A stretch of 64,000 nt of DNA. Origin: Arsukibacterium indicum. GTDB taxonomy: Bacteria > Pseudomonadota > Gammaproteobacteria > Enterobacterales > Alteromonadaceae. Both the position numbers and the translations under genes were made by a program. Shown in pieces: positions 53,372 to 61,894 of the stretch (positions are counted from its first letter, which is position 1; each line of letters begins with the position of its first letter). The DNA lies in the NCBI RefSeq assembly GCF_019100565.1, contig NZ_JAHRID010000002.1:248001-312000 (forward strand), given 5' to 3'. The notes under the pieces are model-generated. The model had not been told where the DNA came from. It did not search any database and worked only from the letters and a program-made list of their open reading frames with translations.

Positions 53372-53659
53372 TTATTTGTGGGCGATAGGCTTATCAGTAA
53401 ATAAATAGTCTTTTAATTGTTTATCAAAGTACGGATCGCGTCGTCGTATCCACTCCAGCACCATAGCGGCATGTTCTTTTTCTTCATCGCGGTTATGAAT
53501 AAGAATTTGCTTAAGCGCTTCATCCTTGCAGGCATCAACCCGTTGGTTATACCAATCAACGGCCTCCAGCTCTTCCATTAATGAGGTAATAGCCCGGTGC
53601 ATATCGCGTGTTTCAGCACTAAGTTCCCCTATCGGTTCATGATAACCTTCGTTTGCCAT
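53372..53659 (-). CDS. encapsulated ferritin (EncFtn)-like protein without cargo tag
   Basis: A 95-aa two-helix ferritin-like protein matching EncFtn of Rhodospirillum rubrum: HRAITSLMEELEAVDWYNQR and HNRDEEKEHAAMVLEW. The ferroxidase ligands known from EncFtn (E32, E62, H65) correspond here to Glu30, Glu60 and His63, and the conserved Trp-Tyr pair is W36-Y37. Family members normally end in an encapsulin-targeting peptide and sit beside an encapsulin gene. Here the protein stops at FTDKPIAHK, and no encapsulin is within the window. A dyad CACTAA-AGAAC-TTAGTG lies upstream (53682-53698). Confidence 0.82.
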   Translation of the reverse strand: MANEGYHEPIGELSAETRDMHRAITSLMEELEAVDWYNQRVDACKDEALKQILIHNRDEEKEHAAMVLEWIRRRDPYFDKQLKDYLFTDKPIAHK

Positions 53660-53749
53660 ATGTTCTTTCGTCCTGATAGTGCACTAAAGAACTTAGTGTA
53701 GATCACAGCAACGGTACCTGCCTGCAAGATTGCCGTTGAAGGGGAAGTT

Positions 53750-54463
53750 TTAGGATGGTAGCGTTATATATCCGCCTAAAATATCGCCAATAGTTCTACT
53801 TTTCCCTAAATAGTGCAATACCGCAACCACCAGGCAGACCAGTGCGTCTAACTTGTCCTCGTTTTGCTTAAGCTGCACACCTCTTAACGTGTTAATTTCA
53901 GCAATTGTTAACGCGACTGAACCAGCATTACAGAGCTGCAACGAAAAAGGTAACCTTTTCCCGATGGCCAATAAGTGACTCGCCAGTAAAAATTGCCCCG
54001 CTTTGCGCTCAGCCACATTGCCTTTTTTGTAAGCCAGTCGATATTCCAGGTTGAACAACTCAATAATGGCGGGGTGCGGATAAACCTCAATTTGCCATTG
54101 ATTGCCAACAATATGCTCGTAATTCATTGTTTGTAATTGCTGAGACAACAGCACACTGGTCGCTTTAGGGAATAAGGTTAAATTGGCGGTGTGACAGCTT
54201 GCACCTTTTGCACCATACAACTTACCAATCTGCCGCTCGCAATCTCGCATTCCACTTTGATTTCTGATAATCAGAGGTGCATCGATGGCGATACCCACCG
54301 CATTGTAGTCTTGTACTTTGCGGCACAGTTCGTCGTTACTAAACACTTCACTTCCAAGATAATCGACATGCAGAGTGTTGTCATGTAAACGACCTAATGC
54401 CATCCCACTTGGTTTTATTCCATGCCACGCTAAGTCTATCCCTGCTAATCGTGTGCCCAACAT
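53750..54463 (-). CDS. DUF429-family protein
   Basis: A 237-aa protein of the DUF429 family, which has an RNase H-like fold: AGIDLAWHGIKPSGMAL at the N-terminus, IAIDAPLIIRN, an ECYPHPA-like IEVYPHPA segment and DKLDALVCLVVA near the C-terminus. Aspartates in these segments occupy the places of nuclease-type catalytic residues. Function is unknown. The gene follows the NERD-protein gene after one base, so the two are cotranscribed. Confidence 0.78.
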   Translation of the reverse strand: MLGTRLAGIDLAWHGIKPSGMALGRLHDNTLHVDYLGSEVFSNDELCRKVQDYNAVGIAIDAPLIIRNQSGMRDCERQIGKLYGAKGASCHTANLTLFPKATSVLLSQQLQTMNYEHIVGNQWQIEVYPHPAIIELFNLEYRLAYKKGNVAERKAGQFLLASHLLAIGKRLPFSLQLCNAGSVALTIAEINTLRGVQLKQNEDKLDALVCLVVAVLHYLGKSRTIGDILGGYITLPS

Positions 54464-54464
54464 A

Positions 54465-55496
54465 TTAACCTTTCTGTACTTTAAAAACGTCAGCTGTATT
54501 TCTGCAGCCCTGACAAACTAACTGATATAACAACCGAGATTTACTCACCTTGGTATTCTGGCTTTTGCACACCTGGCATGGCCGTTTAAGAGGTGTATTA
54601 CCGCCGCATTTGCCACATTGCACGTAGTAGCCATAACGGCCAGACTGCGGGCTAAGTGCACTGCAATCACCACAGTGTTTGCACTGTGCGGTTATGCTGT
54701 TGATATGTAATGGTTGCGCGGCAGAAACTGTCGAATCCCATGTATTATTAACTGCCGCAGGTACTACAACTGGCAGAGGCTCTGTGGTTGACGATGTGTT
54801 GCCAGGTGAAGGCCAAGCAGCATGGGCCTCATTAACGCTGTCACTTTCAATTTGTGGCGTGTTACCCAGCAAAAACTGACATATATGACTGAGCTCTTGC
54901 TGGCTAAACGTGGGCCGGGTGTCATATATCTTGCCGACAACGTTATAGAACTTTTTAAAGTTCATCTTCTTATCCAGCGCGTCGGCAATAAACTCAGACT
55001 TTACCAGCTTATCAGCAATGTCTTTAGGCGCATTGGAGCGGTCGATAATGGCATCGCTTGAAATAGCACAAAAAACGTCATAACAACGTGCACCAAGTCC
55101 TTGCTGAATACCTAAGAACTTACCGATAACCTTTTCGGTATTGGCACACAAGTACTGCTTTAAAAGCTTAAGCTGCAGTTCGGCCTGCTTAATCGGCGAT
55201 GGCATGCCACTCCACTGCCCTTTATAGCTTCTGGTCCACTCGCCGTATTCATTAACTTTAACCTCACCACGAATGCTCTTTGACTCCACTACGATAAAGC
55301 CATAGGTATATACAATAAGGTGGTCTATCTGCGCGCTTTCGCCGTCATGCTCAATACGCAGATCATTCAGCACCATAACCTGGTCACTGTTCTTGTAAGC
55401 ACGACGTAGGTAAAACGCCACGTCGTGCTCTTGCTTAATACCAGCATCGAGTTTGACGGATGCCGAGCTGGTTTGGGTTTTGTCTTTTAAGATCAT
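54465..55496 (-). CDS. NERD nuclease-domain protein with zinc ribbons
   Basis: A 343-aa protein. The NERD domain covers about residues 15-130, including the E-x-D-HLIVYTYGFIVVESKS core (Asp in QIDHL, Glu-x-Lys in VESKS), a PD-(D/E)XK-like nuclease arrangement. The C-terminus carries repeated Cys pairs (CKHCGDCS, CGKCGG, CQVCKS, CQGC), consistent with two or more zinc ribbons that may bind nucleic acid. It lies between the 288-aa unknown and DUF429 genes in the same direction, and so may belong to the defence island. Confidence 0.8.
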   Translation of the reverse strand: MILKDKTQTSSASVKLDAGIKQEHDVAFYLRRAYKNSDQVMVLNDLRIEHDGESAQIDHLIVYTYGFIVVESKSIRGEVKVNEYGEWTRSYKGQWSGMPSPIKQAELQLKLLKQYLCANTEKVIGKFLGIQQGLGARCYDVFCAISSDAIIDRSNAPKDIADKLVKSEFIADALDKKMNFKKFYNVVGKIYDTRPTFSQQELSHICQFLLGNTPQIESDSVNEAHAAWPSPGNTSSTTEPLPVVVPAAVNNTWDSTVSAAQPLHINSITAQCKHCGDCSALSPQSGRYGYYVQCGKCGGNTPLKRPCQVCKSQNTKVSKSRLLYQLVCQGCRNTADVFKVQKG

Positions 55497-55508
55497 GATG
55501 GTTTTAAA

Positions 55509-56375
55509 TCAATATTTGGCCAAGCCAAGTTCGACAAGTAACAATGACAAGCAATGCAACGCTGTTTGTGCATCCTCTTCTGTAATGTCACGAGTGCCAT
55601 GTTGCGCCTGGGCGTTAGGTTTAGCACGTGCATGCAAACGAGCAATAATATTGCTGCTATATTGGCTTAATGTGTTTTGAGACGTCGAGGCAGCTAATTT
55701 ACTAAGTGCTTTGCCTAAATCTGGAATCGGGTCACCAATGGTAATACCCACCGCACTGGCCGCAGCACTGCGACAACTTTCCACCAAGTGAAATGGGCTT
55801 ATTTTACGATTGGCTGTCTGCACCTCATCGAGAGTAATGCTAAGGCGCTGATAGTCTTCTGTAGACATCGCATTGGGTAATAGAACAGGTAACGAACCAT
55901 TTGAACGGGTACTTTTCAGCGTTACAACAACGTCACCACCAAAGACTTGCTCAGCAGCAACCACTTTCCAGAACGATGCATACTCGCCATTACCTATAAT
56001 GGCTTGGTTGTTATTGGTATCCGAAATGTAGTGATGCATTTTGTATGATTGATAGTGGTAAAACATTTCATCATAAGATTCACTTGGGTGTATTCCAGGT
56101 CTTTCGCTGGCCCTTACCGCATTACTAAAACACCATTCTTTCCTAGTATTTGGATAGCCGTAAATTCGCCCCCGCTTAATGCCTGCAGCCGGCTCATATA
56201 TATCCTCAAGAAATAAAAAGCCCGGATATTCAGCCAAATCATCACAAGCGAAACGCCCCATGTCGGCAAATCTAATTGGCATGACTAATTGTGATGGAGA
56301 AACAGGTTTACCGTTGCCCGGCTGTTCGCCAACGTAAACCAACTTTGAGGTGTGGGCAATTCCTAGGACTGACAC
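55509..56375 (-). CDS. unknown protein in the SIR2-Mrr cluster
   Basis: A 288-aa soluble protein with no family that I recognise. The first half is beta-rich with aromatic patches (FLFLEDIYEPAAGIKRGRIYGYP). The C-terminal 60 residues are helical. Their pattern, IIARLHARAKPNAQAQHGTRDITEEDA followed by a hydrophobic helix, recalls the C-terminal part of abortive-infection (Abi_C/HEPN-like) proteins, but the RX4-6H spacing is not met. GTG start with AAGGAG 5 bases upstream. It follows the 98-aa gene by 17 bases. Confidence 0.55.
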   Translation of the reverse strand: MSVLGIAHTSKLVYVGEQPGNGKPVSPSQLVMPIRFADMGRFACDDLAEYPGFLFLEDIYEPAAGIKRGRIYGYPNTRKEWCFSNAVRASERPGIHPSESYDEMFYHYQSYKMHHYISDTNNNQAIIGNGEYASFWKVVAAEQVFGGDVVVTLKSTRSNGSLPVLLPNAMSTEDYQRLSITLDEVQTANRKISPFHLVESCRSAAASAVGITIGDPIPDLGKALSKLAASTSQNTLSQYSSNIIARLHARAKPNAQAQHGTRDITEEDAQTALHCLSLLLVELGLAKY

Positions 56376-56392
56376 AGAAACTCCTTTTGCTG

Positions 56393-56689
56393 TTAACTAT
56401 TTTTGGCTAATTCGACTGGATATGTTTCTAAACCAAACCGTGATATAAGCTCCTGTTCTAATTCGCGCTTTTTTGCTTCAACTTGACTCACTGCCTTAAC
56501 TATATCTTCTAACTGATCTCGCGCTTCCCACTTTGTTCGACATGCTAAAATCACTTTTTCATGATGGCGTAATTCAAATGCCGAGTCATATAACGCCTTT
56601 GAAACATTAACAATTTCGAACTCGCCTGATTCGGGGTAAAAAAGATGCATAACCCTGCCTGCGTCGGCAAACATTTTAAAATCACGCAT
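56393..56689 (-). CDS. small unknown protein in the SIR2-Mrr cluster
   Basis: A 98-aa soluble protein with a beta-strand start (MHLFYPESGEFEIVNVSKAL) and a helical second half with heptad-like character (IVKAVSQVEAKKRELEQELI). No recognised family. AGGAG lies 5 bases before the ATG. It is 24 bases downstream of the mrr-type gene and looks markedly more AT-rich than the housekeeping genes, which suggests acquisition by transfer. Confidence 0.55.
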   Translation of the reverse strand: MRDFKMFADAGRVMHLFYPESGEFEIVNVSKALYDSAFELRHHEKVILACRTKWEARDQLEDIVKAVSQVEAKKRELEQELISRFGLETYPVELAKNS

Positions 56690-56713
56690 TTGCTCTCCTG
56701 TTAATATGTGTCG

Positions 56714-57631
56714 TTAGTCTTCAAAATAGTCGCTGTCGAACTTGGGTATTTTGACTATTCGGGTCGATACACCCACTTCATGATCGATCATCAACTCTGC
56801 CAGTTTGATACCGTCTACCAGCACAATACGCTCTACTGATTTAGCAAACTCAACGGCCTGAGCTGTATAAGCAGAGGTAGTAATAAACACACCTTTAGTA
56901 GCGCGCTGCCCCGCTAAGGCACCGTAAAAGCCTTGGTTTTCAGGCCGGCCAACACTGCTTTGCCAGCGTTTGGCTTGCACATAGACCTTTTCCAGGCCTA
57001 ACTTATCTAGCGAGATAACGCCATCAATACCGCCATCGCCAGAGCCGCCTACCCGCTGCAAATCATTGCGGTTTGCGCCGTAGCCCATCTTATGTAGCAA
57101 GTCTAAAACGATGGTTTCGAAATAAGTCGGGCTAACTTTGGCAAGTGTTTCCAGTAAGTCTGCAGCTACGCTTTCACGCATTTCCTTTACTGCTGCACCT
57201 AAGCGCTCCTCCGGGCTCGATGTTTCGCTGGTTGTGTCACTTATGCTGGGTTTCGTGACAGTTTCAGTAGTTGATGTGGCTTCTTTTAACCGCACGTCCA
57301 TATAACCAAAAGCGAGATCGGCAACTAGCCCCTGCGATAATGGACCAACGTTACTGGCAGCAAATATTTTTCCCTCATCAGTTAAACACCAAAAACCTCG
57401 TTTGGCTGAACTCGACAACCCAGCCCGCTTTAACCGGTCGTGCGCCCAACCTATACGGTTTTTATATACTTGCTGTGCCTGGCTGGGTAATAGCTCTGCA
57501 CGCTCTTCATCTGTTAGCTGCATTGCATCAGCTGCAGCCTCATAAACCTCGCGAGCCAAAGCACCATCGGGACGAGTCGCTAAAAAACGAAGTACGGGTT
57601 CAATAAATTGATCATATGTTGGTATCGCCAT
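56714..57631 (-). CDS. mrr: Mrr-type restriction endonuclease
   Basis: A 305-aa type IV-like nuclease. Residues 4-90 match the Mrr N-terminal winged-helix domain (VYKNRIGWAHDRLKRAGL and RGFWCLTDEG). Residues 165-285 form the Mrr_cat PD-(D/E)XK domain, with Glu172, Asp203 in GGIDG, and Gln219-Ala-Lys221. Mrr cuts DNA carrying certain methylated bases. A longer frame reaches 57655 from a TTG, but the ATG at 57631 has AAGGAA about 8 bases upstream. It follows the SIR2-like gene by 14 bases. Confidence 0.85.
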   Translation of the reverse strand: MAIPTYDQFIEPVLRFLATRPDGALAREVYEAAADAMQLTDEERAELLPSQAQQVYKNRIGWAHDRLKRAGLSSSAKRGFWCLTDEGKIFAASNVGPLSQGLVADLAFGYMDVRLKEATSTTETVTKPSISDTTSETSSPEERLGAAVKEMRESVAADLLETLAKVSPTYFETIVLDLLHKMGYGANRNDLQRVGGSGDGGIDGVISLDKLGLEKVYVQAKRWQSSVGRPENQGFYGALAGQRATKGVFITTSAYTAQAVEFAKSVERIVLVDGIKLAELMIDHEVGVSTRIVKIPKFDSDYFED

Positions 57632-57645
57632 TACTAAGTTCCTTA

Positions 57646-58530
57646 TTATTCCCAAGGTGCCACGTAAATATCGAAGTAGCTTTGAACCTTCGTTGGTGTA
57701 ATCCCCACACTTTCAAGAAACAGTTGCTGACCTGGCGCAAGTGGTTTGTCGTGTATATAGAACGCTTCGCGTTTATTTTCTGGGAATTTCTTGAAAAATT
57801 TTGCTCGTTCTATCAGTAGCCAGCGCAAGAACACTTCCGTGACTTCCAAACTCAAGCCAAAGATAAATAAATCATTCTGAAAAACCGCATTTAACCAAGT
57901 ATGGCGGCCAGGCCATTTGCTAAATTCAGCTCTATAGAACAATCTGTTACCAGATTTGTGTAACATTGGCCGAGCGCGCTCAACTGACCCCATATAGTGC
58001 GATAAGCCTAAACGAATACTGCGTTTGTAATGCTGCATGCCATTGATATGCCAGATGGCAAACTCATTAGAAGTATCACTAATCGGTTTATCGGCGTAGT
58101 AATTACTCCACGGGTAAAAGTCGGTAAATTTGAGCGCTGTTAACCGATGCAGTTCAAGGCCTAACGAATCTGATAATGTATTTTCAAAATTAGTCGTTAG
58201 GATTGGGCATTGATTGTTCATGGCCCATTGAACAATTATATGATGGTGCTCTTTGGCCTGCCAATGCGCCATCCCTTTACAGAACTCTTCTTGCAGGCTT
58301 TTACTTGATTTACCCACTTTTAAGTCGAGTGCGTCATAGAATTCTGTTAACGAAATGCCCTCCAATGCCTCTTTGGTGACAGAACCAATATTATTTCGCC
58401 ACAGCTGTAGCAGTAGCTGCAGCCAATTGCTCGTTCCATCGGCAGAGTCATAAAGATTGACGCCATTTCCGATAATCAGCGCCGGTTTAACCCCAGGTTT
58501 TCGTATAAGTGCTTTGAAATCCATATCCAT
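57646..58530 (-). CDS. SIR2-like protein (probable NAD-hydrolysing defence effector)
   Basis: A 294-aa protein with the layout of bacterial SIR2-like proteins. ALIIGNGVNLYDS (residues 17-29) is the nucleotide-binding loop region. PILTTNFENTLSDSLG (109-124) gives the conserved Asn114. AIWHINGMQHY (158-168) gives His161, though the usual HGD is HING here. IFGLSLEVTEVF (223-234) matches the late GxS segment. Asn and His are the residues needed for NADase activity in antiphage SIR2 domains. It lies beside an Mrr nuclease and a type I restriction locus. Activity is inferred. Confidence 0.65.
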   Translation of the reverse strand: MDMDFKALIRKPGVKPALIIGNGVNLYDSADGTSNWLQLLLQLWRNNIGSVTKEALEGISLTEFYDALDLKVGKSSKSLQEEFCKGMAHWQAKEHHHIIVQWAMNNQCPILTTNFENTLSDSLGLELHRLTALKFTDFYPWSNYYADKPISDTSNEFAIWHINGMQHYKRSIRLGLSHYMGSVERARPMLHKSGNRLFYRAEFSKWPGRHTWLNAVFQNDLFIFGLSLEVTEVFLRWLLIERAKFFKKFPENKREAFYIHDKPLAPGQQLFLESVGITPTKVQSYFDIYVAPWE

Positions 58531-58590
58531 ATTTAAATTTCCGTTTTGACTTCAATCACTGAGCTTTTGCAGGCTATCTATTCGGGCAGC

Positions 58591-58962
58591 TCATGATTTT
58601 GCTTTGGTCTTTTTAGATAACTTCGCCCGCTCTGCCTTTATCCGCGCCAGCAACGCCTCGGCGCTATTCTCGCCACTAATCAGCTCGGGGTTAGCCGAAC
58701 GCCAATCGGCGGTCAGTTCTCCGCGAAAGGCTTTGGCGAGGATAGATTGGGTAAGATTATTTACCCGGCTAAGCGCGGCATGGGCGGCTTGTTCAATGCG
58801 ATCGGCGAAAGCAAATAGCTCTGCTACCCGGCGGACACAAAATCGTCTGGAACGATTTTGGACTGCTGCAAGCAGGGCCGAAGGCCGAGTATCAGGGATG
58901 ATACGAGCAATTTCGGTTTGTGGTGTGCCAGCAACAATACGCTGGCAATAGTACGCCATCAT
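58591..58962 (-). pseudogene. truncated tandem copy of the hsdS 3' end
   Basis: A 123-codon frame whose residues 43-123 repeat the C-terminal helical region of the adjacent HsdS ([23 protein letters not shown] and onward), including [15 protein letters not shown]. It lacks both target-recognition domains. The first 42 residues come from a hairpin-rich element rather than from hsdS. Its ATG overlaps the hsdS stop codon, so it could still be translated. Either it is a dead duplicate or it makes a short HsdS-like fragment able to bind HsdM. Confidence 0.75.
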
Positions 58963-59206
58963 CCTGCTTTGGCCTTTTTGGTTGGCTTAACCTTATCCCG
59001 CTCTGCCTTTATCCGCGCCAACAATGCCTCGGCGCTATTCTCGCCGCTTATAAGATCGGGGTTAGCGGCGCGCCAATCGGCAGTGAGTTCACCGCGAAAG
59101 GCTTTGGCGAGGATGGATTGAGTCAGGTTGTTTACCCGGCTAAGCGCCGCCTGAGCGGCGTGCTCAATGCGGTTGGCAAAGGCAAAAAGCTCTTCTACCC
59201 GGCGGA
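58626..59206. repeat. 210-bp direct repeat of the hsdS 3' region
   Basis: 58626-58835 and 58997-59206 align without gaps, offset 371 bases, with about 28 mismatches by hand count (near 87% identity). They encode the same C-terminal helices of HsdS in hsdS and in its truncated copy. The pair could recombine. Confidence 0.85.
58838..58947. repeat. cluster of five hairpins inserted upstream of the hsdS fragment
   Basis: Five consecutive inverted repeats fill 110 bases. They are CAAAATCGT/ACGATTTTG (58838-58860), CTGCT/AGCAG (58863-58875), GGCC/GGCC (58876-58886), GTATCA/TGATAC (58889-58904) and TGCCAGC/GCTGGCA (58926-58947). The cluster starts exactly where similarity to hsdS stops and ends just before the hsdS stop codon. 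It resembles a REP/BIME-type dispersed element. Whether other copies exist cannot be seen from this window. Confidence 0.65.
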
Positions 59207-60302
59207 CGATTTCGGATTGCTCTTCTTCACACTCGGGGATTAGTATTTCAATTGCTTTAACAATTCCAGTATTAAGATTGGGTTGCGCTGCTCCTTGATT
59301 AACGGACCGCAGTATTTCCGTCATCGAAAGCAAAGAATAGTAGATATAACTCTTTAATGGCTCTTCAACGTTTAATATGGCTACTACCCCGTCGTTAATA
59401 CAGCCATTAATTTTAGAAATCTTAGGCACACCGAGTGTCGCGCCACTGTTTGTAAGTAACAGAGTTCCTTCGTAGATCATCCTACTTTTCGTACTTCCAA
59501 GCTCAGTTAAGTAATCCCCTGTAGAAACCAGATATTTAAATTTATCTTTCGTCAATTCTTTTACTGTTATCCAAGGAATGTCCCCACCAAAAAAATCTGG
59601 ATGACCAGATGGACGCGGAGACCCACCTCGAACAACATTAGCTACATCGCCTATTTTTTTTACTATTCCCAACCGAATGTTTCGAGAAGCACGCCACTCC
59701 TCCGTTAACTTACCACTTACCGCGGCGGCGAGGACGGATTGACGGAAGCGTTTTAGGATCTCGGGAATGCGCTCGAGGCGGGTTTTGGTGTTGTCGACCT
59801 GGGCTAGCAGGGTGTCGAGTTTTTCGGCGATAACTTTTTGTTCGGCTAGTGGGGGAAGCACCAACGGCGCTTGTGAGAATTTTGATTTGTTTATTATAGT
59901 AACAGTCGTCGCAGACGACTCTGATACCATCCATTCCTTCAGCGTTCGCATTTGGTAATAAATGAACTTAACATCCACATTACTAAATGGAAGCACGCTA
60001 TTGATTTGTTGGTTTGTTGCAGAACGTTCTGTAGTAATAGCACAACGTCCTAAATTACCAATACACGTGACAACAATTGAGCCTTTGGGGATAGTAGGTA
60101 CTGTAGCCGCACCAAGCTCGGTTAAGTGCTCATCAGTGAATTCGATATTTCCCTGATCGTTAACGTCACCCGGTTTTATAAACGGTATAGCTCCACCAAA
60201 ATATTCTGAGTTTTTCTTGCTTGGGGTCTTACCTGTGACAACTTCCCCAATCATCTCCAAATTTGTTGTTAGCCATTCAGAAGGTAGACGAATTTCACTC
60301 AT
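58959..60302 (-). CDS. hsdS: type I restriction-modification specificity subunit
   Basis: HsdS of 447 aa, which chooses the DNA target for methylation and cleavage. Two target-recognition domains (about residues 1-150 and 205-370) are each followed by a conserved helical region: [32 protein letters not shown] and [31 protein letters not shown]. The two halves and their repeats are typical of a bipartite target. The ATG at 60302 shares one base with the hsdM stop. A second, truncated 3' copy follows. Confidence 0.93.
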   Translation of the reverse strand: MSEIRLPSEWLTTNLEMIGEVVTGKTPSKKNSEYFGGAIPFIKPGDVNDQGNIEFTDEHLTELGAATVPTIPKGSIVVTCIGNLGRCAITTERSATNQQINSVLPFSNVDVKFIYYQMRTLKEWMVSESSATTVTIINKSKFSQAPLVLPPLAEQKVIAEKLDTLLAQVDNTKTRLERIPEILKRFRQSVLAAAVSGKLTEEWRASRNIRLGIVKKIGDVANVVRGGSPRPSGHPDFFGGDIPWITVKELTKDKFKYLVSTGDYLTELGSTKSRMIYEGTLLLTNSGATLGVPKISKINGCINDGVVAILNVEEPLKSYIYYSLLSMTEILRSVNQGAAQPNLNTGIVKAIEILIPECEEEQSEIVRRVEELFAFANRIEHAAQAALSRVNNLTQSILAKAFRGELTADWRAANPDLISGENSAEALLARIKAERDKVKPTKKAKAG

Positions 60303-61867
60303 CACACCGCCCCTTCCAGCGCTTTAAGCAACCCATCCAGCTCACTAAGCGCGGCTTCCAGCTCGTCTTTCGCCTCACGCGCTAAAACCTCTGGCTCGGG
60401 CAGATTGGCGGCATCGACGCTGTCTTTATCTTTTAGCCAGCTAATATCCAGCGAGTCAGCCTTATGCTCGCGGATCCAGTCGCGGCTGAATTTGCGCCAA
60501 CGGCTGTGGGCTAATTTGCTGTCTACGCCTTCGTTTTCATCACTTACTGAAACTTCAACTCGCTCGGCGTCAAAACTATACTCGCCCTCTTCACGTGGGC
60601 TTTGGCCATTTGGGTCTTCGCCAAACACTTGCTCAAACGGCGTTAAATGCGCCTCGCCAAAGGGGGTGCGTTTACCAAAACTGGGCATATTGGTGCGCAG
60701 GTCGTATACCCACACATTTTCAGTACAGTTCTCTTGCTGGTGTTTGTCTTTGCTACTGCCTTTAGTAAAAAACAGCACGTTGGTTTTAACACCCTGGGCA
60801 TAGAAGATGCCGGTGGGCAGGCGCAAGATGGTGTGCAGGTTGCATTTGTGCATTAAATCGCGCCGTACCTCGGTGCCGACACCGGCTTCAAATAATACGT
60901 TATCGGGCAGTACCACAGCGGCGCGGCCGCCGGGTTTTAGGTTACGGTAAATATGCTGCAAAAACGCCAGCTGCTTATTGCTGGTTTTATAGGTTAAATC
61001 GTCACGGGTATTGCTGGCCTCACCGCCTTTACTGGTGCCAAACGGCGGGTTAGCTAAAATAATATCGGCTCGGGCTAAGCCCTTACCGCTATCACCCAGC
61101 GCATTGCCTAAATGCACTACGCCCTCAGCGTCGCCTTCCATACCATGCAATAAGCAGTTCATTAGCGCTAAACGGCGGGTGCCGGGCACCAGTTCAATAC
61201 CAACAAAGGCGTTATTGCGCTGAAAGCTTTGCTCAGTCGCGGTTAAATCATACAAGTCATCGGTATGCTGCTTAATGTACGCATCGGCGGCAATTAAAAA
61301 GCCTGCCGTACCCGCGGCAGGGTCTTGTACTACCTCGCCTGCTTTTGGCTTAATGCAGCGCACCATGCTGTTAATTAAGGCACGTGGCGTAAAGTACTGG
61401 CCAGCGCCCGATTTAGTCTCACCGGCGTTTTTCTCCAGCAAGCCTTCGTACAAATCGCCCAGGCCGTCTTTAGCGGCGCTAAACCAGTCGATTTGATCCA
61501 ACGTTTTTATCATCTGCTCTAAATGGCGTGGCTCGCGCAGGCGGGTTTGTGCATCGGCGTATATGGCGCTGATTAGTGGGTCTTCATGTACCTGGTTGCC
61601 CAGTGCATCTTTACCGGTAGACAGGCTTAATAAAATGCGTTTGTAATCGTTTAGCAGGTTTATACCCGACTTGCCGTTTAAATCGGTCCAGCGGCAGCCT
61701 TGTGGCAGTGGGTGCTTTTTTAAGGTGCCGGCTTCGGTGTTTTCATGCACCATTTTAATAAACAGCAGCAGTACTAACTCGGTAACGTAATCGCTGTAGT
61801 TAATGCCGTCGTCGCGCAGCACGTCACACAGGTTCCAGAGTTTTTGTACAATGTCGTTGTTGGTCAT
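60302..61867 (-). CDS. hsdM: type I restriction-modification methyltransferase subunit
   Basis: HsdM of 521 aa, an N6-adenine methyltransferase. The N-terminal helical domain (LWNLCDVLRDDGINYSDYVTEL) is followed by GAGQYFTPRALI, the SAM-binding motif DPAAGTAGF (182-190) and the catalytic NPPF (273-276). The C-terminus ends in a helical tail that would meet HsdS. It overlaps hsdS and starts 27 bases after the fic stop codon. Confidence 0.95.
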   Translation of the reverse strand: MTNNDIVQKLWNLCDVLRDDGINYSDYVTELVLLLFIKMVHENTEAGTLKKHPLPQGCRWTDLNGKSGINLLNDYKRILLSLSTGKDALGNQVHEDPLISAIYADAQTRLREPRHLEQMIKTLDQIDWFSAAKDGLGDLYEGLLEKNAGETKSGAGQYFTPRALINSMVRCIKPKAGEVVQDPAAGTAGFLIAADAYIKQHTDDLYDLTATEQSFQRNNAFVGIELVPGTRRLALMNCLLHGMEGDAEGVVHLGNALGDSGKGLARADIILANPPFGTSKGGEASNTRDDLTYKTSNKQLAFLQHIYRNLKPGGRAAVVLPDNVLFEAGVGTEVRRDLMHKCNLHTILRLPTGIFYAQGVKTNVLFFTKGSSKDKHQQENCTENVWVYDLRTNMPSFGKRTPFGEAHLTPFEQVFGEDPNGQSPREEGEYSFDAERVEVSVSDENEGVDSKLAHSRWRKFSRDWIREHKADSLDISWLKDKDSVDAANLPEPEVLAREAKDELEAALSELDGLLKALEGAV

Positions 61868-61894
61868 GTTTTGCTCTATGTAAGTAAAATGGGC

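Noticed and set aside
53700-53749. CAACGG/CCGTTG repeats (53709-53714, 53733-53738) as a terminator
   Set aside because: The loop of 18 bases is too long and no T-run follows.
58591-58962. Truncated hsdS copy as a complete small gene of its own
   Set aside because: It has no target-recognition domain, and its N-terminus comes from a hairpin element. Annotated as a remnant, though translation is not excluded.
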